Made by a program: the position numbers and the translations under genes
In this document: positions 1-7,054 of the stretch, piece by piece
How the letters are laid out: every line of letters starts with the position of its first letter
How positions within the stretch are numbered: position 1 is the first letter of the stretch
Notes under the pieces: generated by a model
Told to the model about the DNA's origin: nothing
What the model saw: the letters and a program-made list of their open reading frames with translations, nothing else
The model's database searches: none
Assembly (NCBI GenBank): GCA_900321255.1
Contig: ONVK01000034.1
Coordinates: 1 to 34,648, forward strand
DNA: 34,648 nt
Direction of reading: 5' to 3'
Origin: an uncultured Lentisphaerota bacterium
Lineage (GTDB): Bacteria > Verrucomicrobiota > Kiritimatiellia > RFP12 > UBA1067

Positions 1-1
1 C

Positions 2-1507
2 CAGTGGTCCGTTTCCTACCAGAACAAGGACAGCGAGACGGCGAGCGGGGAGTATCTTGCAGAGCGCCTTGCCGCGTCGGTGACGCTCGCGGGAATGGAC
101 TCTTCGGTCGTCTGCTCGACCAACTTCACGGTGGTGAAGGTGGATGTCGTGCTTTCGGGCGTTGGCGAAGACGGCGACGAGACCGCGATTCCGTCTGTGT
201 ACTACATTGTCGACGAGGATAGCGGAAGTCTGTCAAAGGCGGGCCTTCGGTGTTTGTATCCAGTTGCAGTTGCCTGTGTGCCAGCAGATGTTCCCGGATT
301 GGTTGGCGTCGCCATTGATGTTGGTGCCGAGCTGTATGAGATTACGGAAAGTTCTGATGGCGTGCCCACGTTGGCAGTTCCTGCGCAGAAAGCGTATCTA
401 GGCTGCGAAATAGGGCAGAAGAGGTTTGGAATCCATGGTCACAGTCTGATCGGGGACGCAGGCGACGAAAAGCTTATGTCGGCAGTGCATCGGCTGAGCA
501 ATGCGATTGATCATGCGCATGTCAAGGTTGCCTCGCCTCCGCCGATTATACTGTCTAATCTTATTCTTATTTCGCCGTCCCAAAGTGGTGGCTGGCCCTA
601 CGATCCAATTTGGGACGACCAAGACTGGAGCCTTACAGTAAATGGAAGCAAGGCCGTTGAATGTGCTGAAGATGTTGATCAAGTGGAGGTGATGTATAAT
701 CTGAACATTGATGCAATGAAAGTCGATATACAAATGTACATTGATTCATGGGGATGGAGTAATGTGCCAGTTGGGGACACCGTTGAAGGGACGACTTTTT
801 CAGGCAAAAACAGAGTTGATTGCTGGGAAATTATAGAAAGCACAGACGTTAAAAGCTATATTTGTAAAGTCTATGCAGAGTCTATGCATGATGATAGTGT
901 GGACTTGAAGAAAACGACGGCGGAAATTACGAGAGACGTTTATTATAAATCCGATAATGCCTTTTTGGTGATGAACATGGAGAAAGTCGGAACAGTGTCG
1001 CGGCTGGAAGAAGCTGGTGCGAAGATAGAGTTGGCTCTCACAACCAGCGTTATCGGTACACTGTTGAGGTCGCAGGGCGCTATCTTTGTTTTTTCTGTGG
1101 CTTCAAGTCTATTGCCAATTCCTGATTGGATGCAGAAAGGGACAACTATATATGCAGGATTTGAAGATATAGAGCGTTTTGAATGGAAGACGGCGACTAA
1201 AAAGTATGAGCTCGGAGATTCAATCTCGATTCCTGGTTATGATGCTTCACCGGCTCAAGAGGTCAGGCCTCAATTCAAGATTGTGCGCTGGGAGTATTAT
1301 GCGCCAAATACCGGTCCGGACGAATTGGATCCAGAACAGCGAAAGCCTGTTTTAAAATGTTTTGTTTCAGAAAGGCACTATGTTCAGGACACAAACCCAA
1401 CCATTTGCGGAAGATTATGGGCCGAACCTGTAGAATGGATGTGGGCTCCGATACCGCGGATGGGAGGATATGGGCTGGCGTGCCCTGATGGATACAATTA
1501 CCCTTAA
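2..1507 (+). CDS. C-terminal part of a large secreted scaffold-type protein (5' end outside window)
   Basis: The reading frame is open from the first bases of the window, so the start lies upstream; the first in-frame ATG at 80 is probably internal. About 501 residues are visible, with no recognised enzyme motif. The first ~170 residues are GC-rich and low in lysine. From about nucleotide 540 the DNA becomes AT-richer and the protein changes character, with acidic and aromatic stretches such as PYDPIWDDQDWS. That GC-rich stem with an AT-rich C-terminus matches the two complete scaffold proteins at 7055-9841 and 20573-23293, although I cannot align the visible part confidently to either. It is followed 33 bp later by two small exported proteins, the same follower-gene pattern as in the other cassettes. 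I infer a secreted or surface protein of the same class; the function is unknown. Confidence 0.75.
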   Translation, partial: QWSVSYQNKDSETASGEYLAERLAASVTLAGMDSSVVCSTNFTVVKVDVVLSGVGEDGDETAIPSVYYIVDEDSGSLSKAGLRCLYPVAVACVPADVPGLVGVAIDVGAELYEITESSDGVPTLAVPAQKAYLGCEIGQKRFGIHGHSLIGDAGDEKLMSAVHRLSNAIDHAHVKVASPPPIILSNLILISPSQSGGWPYDPIWDDQDWSLTVNGSKAVECAEDVDQVEVMYNLNIDAMKVDIQMYIDSWGWSNVPVGDTVEGTTFSGKNRVDCWEIIESTDVKSYICKVYAESMHDDSVDLKKTTAEITRDVYYKSDNAFLVMNMEKVGTVSRLEEAGAKIELALTTSVIGTLLRSQGAIFVFSVASSLLPIPDWMQKGTTIYAGFEDIERFEWKTATKKYELGDSISIPGYDASPAQEVRPQFKIVRWEYYAPNTGPDELDPEQRKPVLKCFVSERHYVQDTNPTICGRLWAEPVEWMWAPIPRMGGYGLACPDGYNYP

Positions 1508-1540
1508 GTATGTTGCCATTGAGCAGGAAGGAGAGATGAA

Positions 1541-2656
1541 ATGGTTTTGAGACTGTTACTGCTTATTATTGTGTATGTTTTGCCTGTAGTGCTGCACGCT
1601 GCTGATCAAAGGCTTGCTGTAACGAACTTTGTGAAACGTCTTGAGACGGCGTACAACGACAAAGACAATGTCGCGCTTTCTAAGATGATTGCAGACGAGT
1701 GGACTCGGGAGCGCGTGATAAAAGGTAGCGCTCGCACCAAGCAAAAGCTGGCGATGAGCATTCGCGAGATGAAGTTTCGCGACAACTGTGTTGATGTGCT
1801 GATCGACATGTCGGACTATAGGGAGTCCCATCCCGTAGCCTTGCAACTCGTTGCAGAGGGGGATAACTTGGCTGTTGTCAAGTGCAGTTCTCCAGAGGCG
1901 GATGCGTTTCGCAAGAGTCAGCAGGCAGTCGCAAGCCTGGCTCGCGAATTCGCAGCATCTGTGAATTCCGCTAAAACAAATGAGATATGTCGTATGATCG
2001 GCGTAAAACAGAATGACGGAGATCCTTTTTCGGAGGTATTGGCAAAGCGGTCGCTTTCTTGGATTGATGAGGTCAATCGGAAAGGATGGGTAGTAAAATT
2101 GAACCGTGTGACAAGCAGACATGACTTGTCCGGCATGATCATGGACGTGTACGAAGGAGGAACTATTGTTGACCGAAAGGCTTTGGAATATCGTGACGGT
2201 TGCATAATCGATGGGGAAGCATTCCTTGGTGCGTTGTCAAAGGCGGAGAGATCTGCGCTGATGCCAGATGTTGACAAGTTGAATGAGCGGCTGGCGGTCA
2301 ATGTGTCGTCACGATTAATAGATGCAATAAATAGTCGGGATGCCAAGACCGTGCGTGAATCCCTTGGTGTGGATTTGTGGTGTGATTTGGACAAAGTCCT
2401 TTTGGATAGAGAATTACAGTGGATAAAGGAGGCGATGGATGGCGGCGTGAGGATTAATCAACTGCGCATGAAGATATGGCGAAATGCTGCCGGAGCTTTA
2501 ATTGGTAGCGTTCCTGTTCCTTGCGCGCCTGGAGGCACTAATATCGTGAGGCAAGTGATATTCAGGGACGGGAAAATTGATCGTGCCGTACAGATGGAGG
2601 GATCCCAGAAATTCTCGGGGACAGACCCCGTCGAACCGTTTGAGAGAATTAAATAG
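1541..2656 (+). CDS. exported protein of unknown function (371 aa)
   Basis: This is a 371-residue protein with a clear Sec signal peptide: a hydrophobic run of leucine, isoleucine and valine over residues 2-18, with likely cleavage after LHA. Just after it the segment FVKRLETAYNDKDN (about residues 30-43) resembles the opening helix of NTF2-like/SnoaL folds, but this is weak. The body seems to contain two related halves, each with a phrase like SRLIDAINSRDAKTVRES or AREFAASVNSAKTNEICRM (helix plus conserved Asn/Lys), hinting at an internal duplication. A GGAGAG ribosome site lies upstream of ATG 1541; the ATG at 1535 is in another frame and stops after four codons. The gene follows the large-protein fragment and precedes a lipoprotein gene by 12 bp, so the three probably form one transcript. 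The last ~13 codons lie in a palindromic repeat (2610-2650). Function is unknown. Confidence 0.8.
   Translation: MVLRLLLLIIVYVLPVVLHAADQRLAVTNFVKRLETAYNDKDNVALSKMIADEWTRERVIKGSARTKQKLAMSIREMKFRDNCVDVLIDMSDYRESHPVALQLVAEGDNLAVVKCSSPEADAFRKSQQAVASLAREFAASVNSAKTNEICRMIGVKQNDGDPFSEVLAKRSLSWIDEVNRKGWVVKLNRVTSRHDLSGMIMDVYEGGTIVDRKALEYRDGCIIDGEAFLGALSKAERSALMPDVDKLNERLAVNVSSRLIDAINSRDAKTVRESLGVDLWCDLDKVLLDRELQWIKEAMDGGVRINQLRMKIWRNAAGALIGSVPVPCAPGGTNIVRQVIFRDGKIDRAVQMEGSQKFSGTDPVEPFERIK
2610..2650 (+). repeat. palindromic element forming the 3' end of the upstream gene
   Basis: AATTCTC at 2610-2616 is matched by the inverted arm GAGAATT at 2644-2650, and between them GGGGACAGACCCC forms a smaller palindrome. 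The element encodes the tail FSGTDPVEPFERI of the 371 aa protein. It looks like a REP-type or transcription-attenuating hairpin absorbed into the reading frame. Confidence 0.5.
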
Positions 2657-2668
2657 GAGGGACAGGAA

Positions 2669-3328
2669 ATGAAACGAATTGCATGTTTGCTGTCGCTTGT
2701 GTTGGTGCATGGGTGTGGTGAGTCACGAAGGAATCCAGGTTGTGATTTGGCGGAGGTCAAAAGCAATGTGGAGGAGGCCGTTGCTCAGGCTCGGCGGTTT
2801 CAGATCCCGATGTCATTGGCGTTGTCGAAATACAAGGCCGTCCAGGCCGATTCGGCCACGGATGCAGTCCGGCTTGCGGTGGACATTGGCGGGGATCGCG
2901 GCGAGAGGTTGTTCCTAGAGTATGGCAACGGCGGCACAAACATCCTGTCTGTTGCTGAGTTGGTTACAACGAATGGGAAAGTTCGTGTTGAGTATAATGA
3001 AGACGCCTCGCCGTTTACTTATGTCAAGCATCCATCGGGATTCTTTGTAATGTTTCAGAAGAATCAGCAGCCGCAATGGTATTGGTCGCTAAGCAATGAA
3101 TTCGCAGTAGGGTCTTGGCTAATTTTCGACAAGGACGGGAAGTTGCAGGAGCAGATTAAGTTTGATTGCCCGACAATGATGACGATTGATAAGAAAGGCG
3201 AAGGAGACGTGGCGCCGAGACCGCCTGATTGCATTGAGATCGACAGTAACGATGTACCGTTAGACGATGTTGGCATGACTCCAAACCGTGAAATCGAGTG
3301 CACTCCTCCTCTTGAAATTGGCGAATAG
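2669..3328 (+). CDS. putative lipoprotein of unknown function (219 aa)
   Basis: This 219 aa protein begins MKRIACLLSLVLVHGC, a short signal peptide ending in a cysteine at residue 16 in a weak lipobox (VHG-C), so it is probably lipid-anchored. The C-terminal third is acidic and proline-rich (for example RPPDCIEIDSNDVP). No domain is recognised. GGAGGGACAGGAA precedes the ATG, a convincing ribosome site. It lies 12 bp after the previous gene and 5 bp before the hydrolase gene, consistent with an operon. In the other cassettes of this window the large scaffold is likewise followed by small exported proteins of unrelated sequence, so it is a candidate partner of the protein at 2-1507. That role is inference. 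Confidence 0.75.
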   Translation: MKRIACLLSLVLVHGCGESRRNPGCDLAEVKSNVEEAVAQARRFQIPMSLALSKYKAVQADSATDAVRLAVDIGGDRGERLFLEYGNGGTNILSVAELVTTNGKVRVEYNEDASPFTYVKHPSGFFVMFQKNQQPQWYWSLSNEFAVGSWLIFDKDGKLQEQIKFDCPTMMTIDKKGEGDVAPRPPDCIEIDSNDVPLDDVGMTPNREIECTPPLEIGE

Positions 3329-3333
3329 ATCCT

Positions 3334-4584
3334 GTGTTCTTGCTCGCAATACTTCTTCTGGCCACGCAGCCCGCCGTCCCGCACCGCACGGTCGAGATGA
3401 CGCCTGTTGCGGCCGAGGGCGAGCTTGCGAAGGAACTTGGGCGATATGGGATGACCGCCTGGCGGACGGTTAACAGGGGTCCGAAGTTCTCGTGCCTCGC
3501 CTACACTCCGCCAAATGCGGGGCGCAAGCCGATTCCCCTCGTCGTCTACATCCCCGGGAAAGGCGAGATCGGGCCGGACCTGCTCAAGCAATTCCACCAG
3601 CGGACGCTGTTCAACCTCGTCACTTCGCAGAAGTTCCAGTCGAGGCATCCATGCCATCTGCTCGCCCTCTCCCCGCCCTCGGAGGCGACGACCCTTGCCG
3701 GCGGCGGCCTCGGCTGCCCCAGCCGCGTCCAGCAGATGCTTCGCGCGATCGTCTCCTGGATGGAGTCCAACGCCGCGGCGCCCAAGGTGGACGCGTCCCG
3801 AATCTATCTTGTCGGCTTTTCGTATGGCGGCGACGGAGTGTATGCGCTCGCGAACCACTACCCCGGCGAATTCGCCGCCGCAGTCCCCATCTCCTCTGGC
3901 TGTCCGCATCCGGAATACGTTAGCGAGTCGTCCCCGGGCAACTGGTGGCACGTGTACAACGAGCTCGATTTCGCGGGCTGCGAGCGGATGTTCGCCGAAC
4001 TCACTGCGTTCAAGGACCGGGTGAACGCGAATGGCGGAGATTTCAGAATGGGCACCTATCCAAAGGCCGGGCACGACGCCTGGACGGCGGCGTGGCGCGA
4101 GGACGAGCTGTGGGACTGGATGTTCTCAAAGTCTACGGCGCACGGCGCGTCGCGTCGTCGCAGGGATGGCGCCGCGGCCGCGCCTGTCTCGCTCGCAGAA
4201 GCCGTCTGCACGTCGTCGGTCTCGGGTGAAGACTCTGCGCATGGCCCCGAACGGGCGGCCGACGGCTTGAAGGCGACGGCGTATGTCGCAGCTCGGCCGT
4301 TTTCGAAAGGCGATTGGTGGCGGATAGACTTTGCCGCCCCGGCGAGCGGCCGCGTAAAAGTCGTGCTTGGCGATTCGCTTGGCAATAAAGTCCCCCATGG
4401 TGCCGTCGTCGAGGCGACCTATGATGGGCGGACGTGGCGAAGGGAGTCGTTCCAGAAGGGCAAGGAGCGCATTTGCGAATTTTCGCTTCATAACAAGGCC
4501 AGGGCGTTGCGGATAGGTGTGACGGGACGAGAGCCGGTTCCGTTCGCCGTTAACTCCGTCTCCCTTTTCCCGGGCAGGCCATGA
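3334..4584 (+). CDS. exported alpha/beta-hydrolase (esterase/depolymerase-like) with C-terminal beta-sandwich-like domain
   Basis: A hydrophobic N-terminus (residues 1-15) acts as signal peptide. Residues ~50-275 form an alpha/beta-hydrolase: the strand PLVVYIPGKGE, the nucleophile elbow GFSYGGDG with Ser163, and a His at KAGHDAW (H247); the acid may be the Asp in NELDFAG (D212). This resembles the PHB-depolymerase/feruloyl-esterase superfamily. After a basic, alanine-rich linker (~275-290), about 125 residues resemble an F5/8C (discoidin)-type sandwich, with phrases such as WWRIDFAAPASGRVKVVLGD and RALRIGVTGREP. The family cleaves ester bonds in carbohydrates or polyesters; the substrate here is unknown. 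The start is GTG 5 bp after the previous stop with no strong ribosome site, so it could lie slightly upstream. Its end overlaps the next gene by 4 bp (ATGA), implying translational coupling. Confidence 0.82.
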   Translation: MFLLAILLLATQPAVPHRTVEMTPVAAEGELAKELGRYGMTAWRTVNRGPKFSCLAYTPPNAGRKPIPLVVYIPGKGEIGPDLLKQFHQRTLFNLVTSQKFQSRHPCHLLALSPPSEATTLAGGGLGCPSRVQQMLRAIVSWMESNAAAPKVDASRIYLVGFSYGGDGVYALANHYPGEFAAAVPISSGCPHPEYVSESSPGNWWHVYNELDFAGCERMFAELTAFKDRVNANGGDFRMGTYPKAGHDAWTAAWREDELWDWMFSKSTAHGASRRRRDGAAAAPVSLAEAVCTSSVSGEDSAHGPERAADGLKATAYVAARPFSKGDWWRIDFAAPASGRVKVVLGDSLGNKVPHGAVVEATYDGRTWRRESFQKGKERICEFSLHNKARALRIGVTGREPVPFAVNSVSLFPGRP

Positions 4585-6143
4585 ATCGCCGCGTGACAGG
4601 CGCGAGGATCCTGCGGGTTGCCGCAGCTGTGGTTGCCGTCGCTACGGTTGCCGTTGGGGCGGCGAGGGTCTATGACGTCTTTTGCCGCGAGCGGACTCCG
4701 GAATTCGTCGGCGATTATCGTGCGATTGCCCGCGACGTGCCGTCCGGGCCTGTCGCCATGTTGTGCGATGATGCTGGCGATGTCTCGCCTATCGAGCGGA
4801 CGAAGCTTGCCGTTCTTGACTGGGAGCTGTTCCCCGATGCTGTGCTGCCCATTGAGAAGTCTGCGCTCGCGGAATGGAATGGGGTTGTCGTGGACTCGGT
4901 CCATGTTTCCAATCGGCGAAAGATGCTTTTTGAAAGGGCCTCATTTGTGCCGCTTGCCTCGAATGGCTCGGCTACGGTGTGGGGGAGGCGGGATAAAGAG
5001 GCCTTCCGCCGTCCTTGCGGCAGAGGTGTCTCGCTCGCGAGGGAGTTCGGTGGAGCGCTCGCCGCTTTGGCATTGCTTGTCTATTCGTGGGTTGCGGCCC
5101 GCGGCGGGGCGTTTCGTTTCAAGGTGCTGGATCTCTCGTTGGCTGCACTTGCGTTTGCAGTGCTTTCAGCCGTTTCACTCAAGGTGGGGTTTTCCGCGCC
5201 GAACGGCTTTGCCGTCTATGCGGGGAAGGCGAAGCTTCTTCTTGCGGCCGGCGGAGTTCCGCAGGGCTTCTGGACAAGCCCGGAGTTTGCGGTATGCCAG
5301 CCGTCGTATCCCCCGGGAATGGTGTTCCCCGCGATTGTGTCGTTCGCAGTTTCCGGCGGTTTCGGCGAAAGTCTGCTGCAGCTGTTTGTTCCGCTTGCGC
5401 TGGCGTTGCTGTTTCTTGAGATCGTCGGCGAAGGGCCGCGTTCGCCGATTCGCTCGCTGATCGCCTTGTCGTTCGTGCTGTCGCCGCTCGCCATGAGGAT
5501 GGCGGCGGGGTATTATGCCGAGCCGATGGCGGCGCTGCTCGTGGCGATGGGGCTGAATGCCGTCAAGCGCGGGCGGTCGATGCGCGGGTGGGCGCTGGTC
5601 GGGGTCGCGGCGCTGTTTAGGTTGGAATGCTTGGTTCTTGCCGCGGCGCTGCTGCTCTGCGGCGGCGTCTGCCGAGAGTCCGGGAAGAATGACTTGAAGT
5701 GGTGGTTGCGCACGGCGCTCTGTCTTTCCCCTGGCGTGGCGTGGAATGTTTTTGCAATACTGCATGGGGCACATGTGCAGGGCTTCGATTTCTTTTCTTT
5801 CCCGTCGCCACGTCGGATTTGCGTCGCTTCCGAGAGTGCATTTGCAAGCGTTCTGTTCCTTCGAAACGGTCTCGTCCCCCTATGCCTTGTTGCAATCGCC
5901 GTCGCGATATCGATTGTGCACGGAGAGAGAATTCTTGCGAGAAAATGGCTTCTTGCGTGTTTTGCCGCGCTGCTGGCTGGAATCGCCATCTTGGGCTTTA
6001 ACGAGTCGGCGCATTACGCATGGATCGTGGACAATGTCATGCCGCGCTTTGTGTGGCTATGCGCATTGCCTTTGTTCGTGTCCGACGGGCATTGGTTCTC
6101 AGGAGGAACGTCTCCGTATCTCGCATATTCTCGTCCGCATTGA
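4581..6143 (+). CDS. multi-pass membrane protein, GT-C/GT39-like glycosyltransferase
   Basis: This 520 aa protein has one N-terminal membrane helix (about residues 10-30), a soluble segment to ~150, then roughly eight or more further hydrophobic helices. Motifs reminiscent of GT-C/GT39 (dolichyl-phosphate-mannose transferase-like) enzymes are the loop CQPSYPPGMVFP near residue 240 and AAGYYAEPMAALLVAMG near 310. Such enzymes move sugars from lipid-phosphate donors onto lipids, glycans or proteins on the outer face of the membrane. A soluble domain between helix 1 and the rest is unusual for the family. The start overlaps the hydrolase stop (ATGA), so the two genes are co-transcribed and may act in cell-surface glycan processing. 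The last residues run into degenerate DNA shared with 15203-15249, so the natural C-terminus may be altered. Family assignment is moderate. Confidence 0.7.
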   Translation: MNRRVTGARILRVAAAVVAVATVAVGAARVYDVFCRERTPEFVGDYRAIARDVPSGPVAMLCDDAGDVSPIERTKLAVLDWELFPDAVLPIEKSALAEWNGVVVDSVHVSNRRKMLFERASFVPLASNGSATVWGRRDKEAFRRPCGRGVSLAREFGGALAALALLVYSWVAARGGAFRFKVLDLSLAALAFAVLSAVSLKVGFSAPNGFAVYAGKAKLLLAAGGVPQGFWTSPEFAVCQPSYPPGMVFPAIVSFAVSGGFGESLLQLFVPLALALLFLEIVGEGPRSPIRSLIALSFVLSPLAMRMAAGYYAEPMAALLVAMGLNAVKRGRSMRGWALVGVAALFRLECLVLAAALLLCGGVCRESGKNDLKWWLRTALCLSPGVAWNVFAILHGAHVQGFDFFSFPSPRRICVASESAFASVLFLRNGLVPLCLVAIAVAISIVHGERILARKWLLACFAALLAGIAILGFNESAHYAWIVDNVMPRFVWLCALPLFVSDGHWFSGGTSPYLAYSRPH

Positions 6144-6148
6144 GAAGG

Positions 6149-6196
6149 CCGAAGGCTGTGCTTTTAGAGGAAATGTTGTTGGAGGGCGTAAAAACG
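6149..6196 (+). repeat. degenerate repeat encoding a KAVL-type helix remnant (copy A)
   Basis: AGAAGGCCGAAGGCTGTGCT and the following bases match 15203-15249 closely. In the shared frame they read RRPKAVLLEEMLLEGV here and RSTKAVLIAEWLLEAV there. A third relative, RSPKSALIAEALV, lies at 30190-30228. The common reading frame suggests remnants of one small gene family scattered between cassettes. Confidence 0.45.
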
Positions 6197-6276
6197 GCAC
6201 CTATGAAGCGGACGGGAAGTTGCCGGGCGATATACACAATATACTATCTCGTGACAAAGGCGACTGTCTACTATGT

Positions 6277-6564
6277 CTATTCGATGATGTATCCACGATA
6301 GCGGTTCGTTCTAATTGTTGTCGTCGCTCTGATTGCGGCGATTTTCTTTCTGATGTAGCAGATGCGCGTCTCTACAACGGTTGTCTTTCGCCGCGCATTA
6401 CTTCCGAGGGCGATGCGCAGTAACTCGTCGGACGAGATGTGCCGCCCCGGATTGCGGAAAAGATAGGCGACGATCTTTGACTCGCAGAGTATTCTACTGT
6501 TCTGACTATGACTCGAGTTGCATCGCTGGTTGCAAAAAAGGGCGATAAGAGATGGGCGTCTCAA
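6277..6564 (-). pseudogene. orphan OmpR/PhoB-type winged-helix DNA-binding domain (receiver domain missing)
   Basis: This 95-residue frame, read from TTG at 6564, matches the C-terminal transcription-regulator domain of OmpR-family response regulators. Residues 28-50 read YLFRNPGRHISSDELL, followed by TTVVETRICYIRKKI (recognition helix region) and NRYRGYII (the wing hairpin, usually TVRGxGY). There is no room for a receiver domain: the upstream side abuts the stop of the 151 aa gene only 15 bp away. It is either a decayed regulator or a stand-alone DNA-binding domain. It differs in sequence from the intact regulator at 18241-18921, so it comes from another paralogue. I favour a remnant because DNA on its other side (6144-6276) is also non-coding and degenerate. 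Confidence 0.6.
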
Positions 6565-6579
6565 AAGTTTGTTGACTGA

Positions 6580-7035
6580 CTACCACAGATTGTTCTCCCA
6601 GAAGAGCTGAAGGAGATGTTCGCTGTTCATCGGCGTTCCGGGCGGGATGGGGCGATGCTGCTCCTGGATCCGAAAGTTGTCGTCGTGGGCTGGAATGACG
6701 AATTCTAGGAAATCCTCGTAGCCCTGCCGCAACCGCGGGAATCTGTTCGTGTAGGCGGGAAGCGTGACGAGCGCACCGGCGCGTATGAGGCGCTGAAACG
6801 AGTTCGACATTGCCGTGAAGTCGGAGAACATGATGTCGTAGTCCTTCATGATGTACGCCGCGACGATGTCGTTCGTGTTCGCCGCAAGCCGCGACTGCGC
6901 AAGTTCAAGGACATTTGAATACATGCCACTTCGCCAGTCGTTTGTGACGGCATGGTAGGTGTTCTGGGTCGGTGCCGCATTGATGGCGAGCACGGTGGCT
7001 GATAATGCGGCCATGATCGTTGTTCTTGCTTTCAT
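6580..7035 (-). CDS. small exported protein (151 aa), follower of scaffold protein 1
   Basis: The protein begins MKARTTIMAALSATVLAINA, a signal peptide with likely cleavage after INA. The mature part is predicted mostly helical and rich in Asn, Tyr and Phe, with repeated TN pairs (AVTNDW, AANTNDIV, YTNRF); no family is recognised. An AAAGGAA ribosome site precedes the ATG. The gene starts 19 bp after the scaffold gene stop on the same strand, so it is surely co-transcribed with it. Its composition (helical, TND-rich) resembles the follower protein at 24577-25446, but I see no clear alignment. By position it could be a partner or protective protein of the scaffold's variable C-terminus, which is inference only. 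Confidence 0.72.
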   Translation of the reverse strand: MKARTTIMAALSATVLAINAAPTQNTYHAVTNDWRSGMYSNVLELAQSRLAANTNDIVAAYIMKDYDIMFSDFTAMSNSFQRLIRAGALVTLPAYTNRFPRLRQGYEDFLEFVIPAHDDNFRIQEQHRPIPPGTPMNSEHLLQLFWENNLW

Positions 7036-7054
7036 TTGTCGTTCCTTTTGTGTG

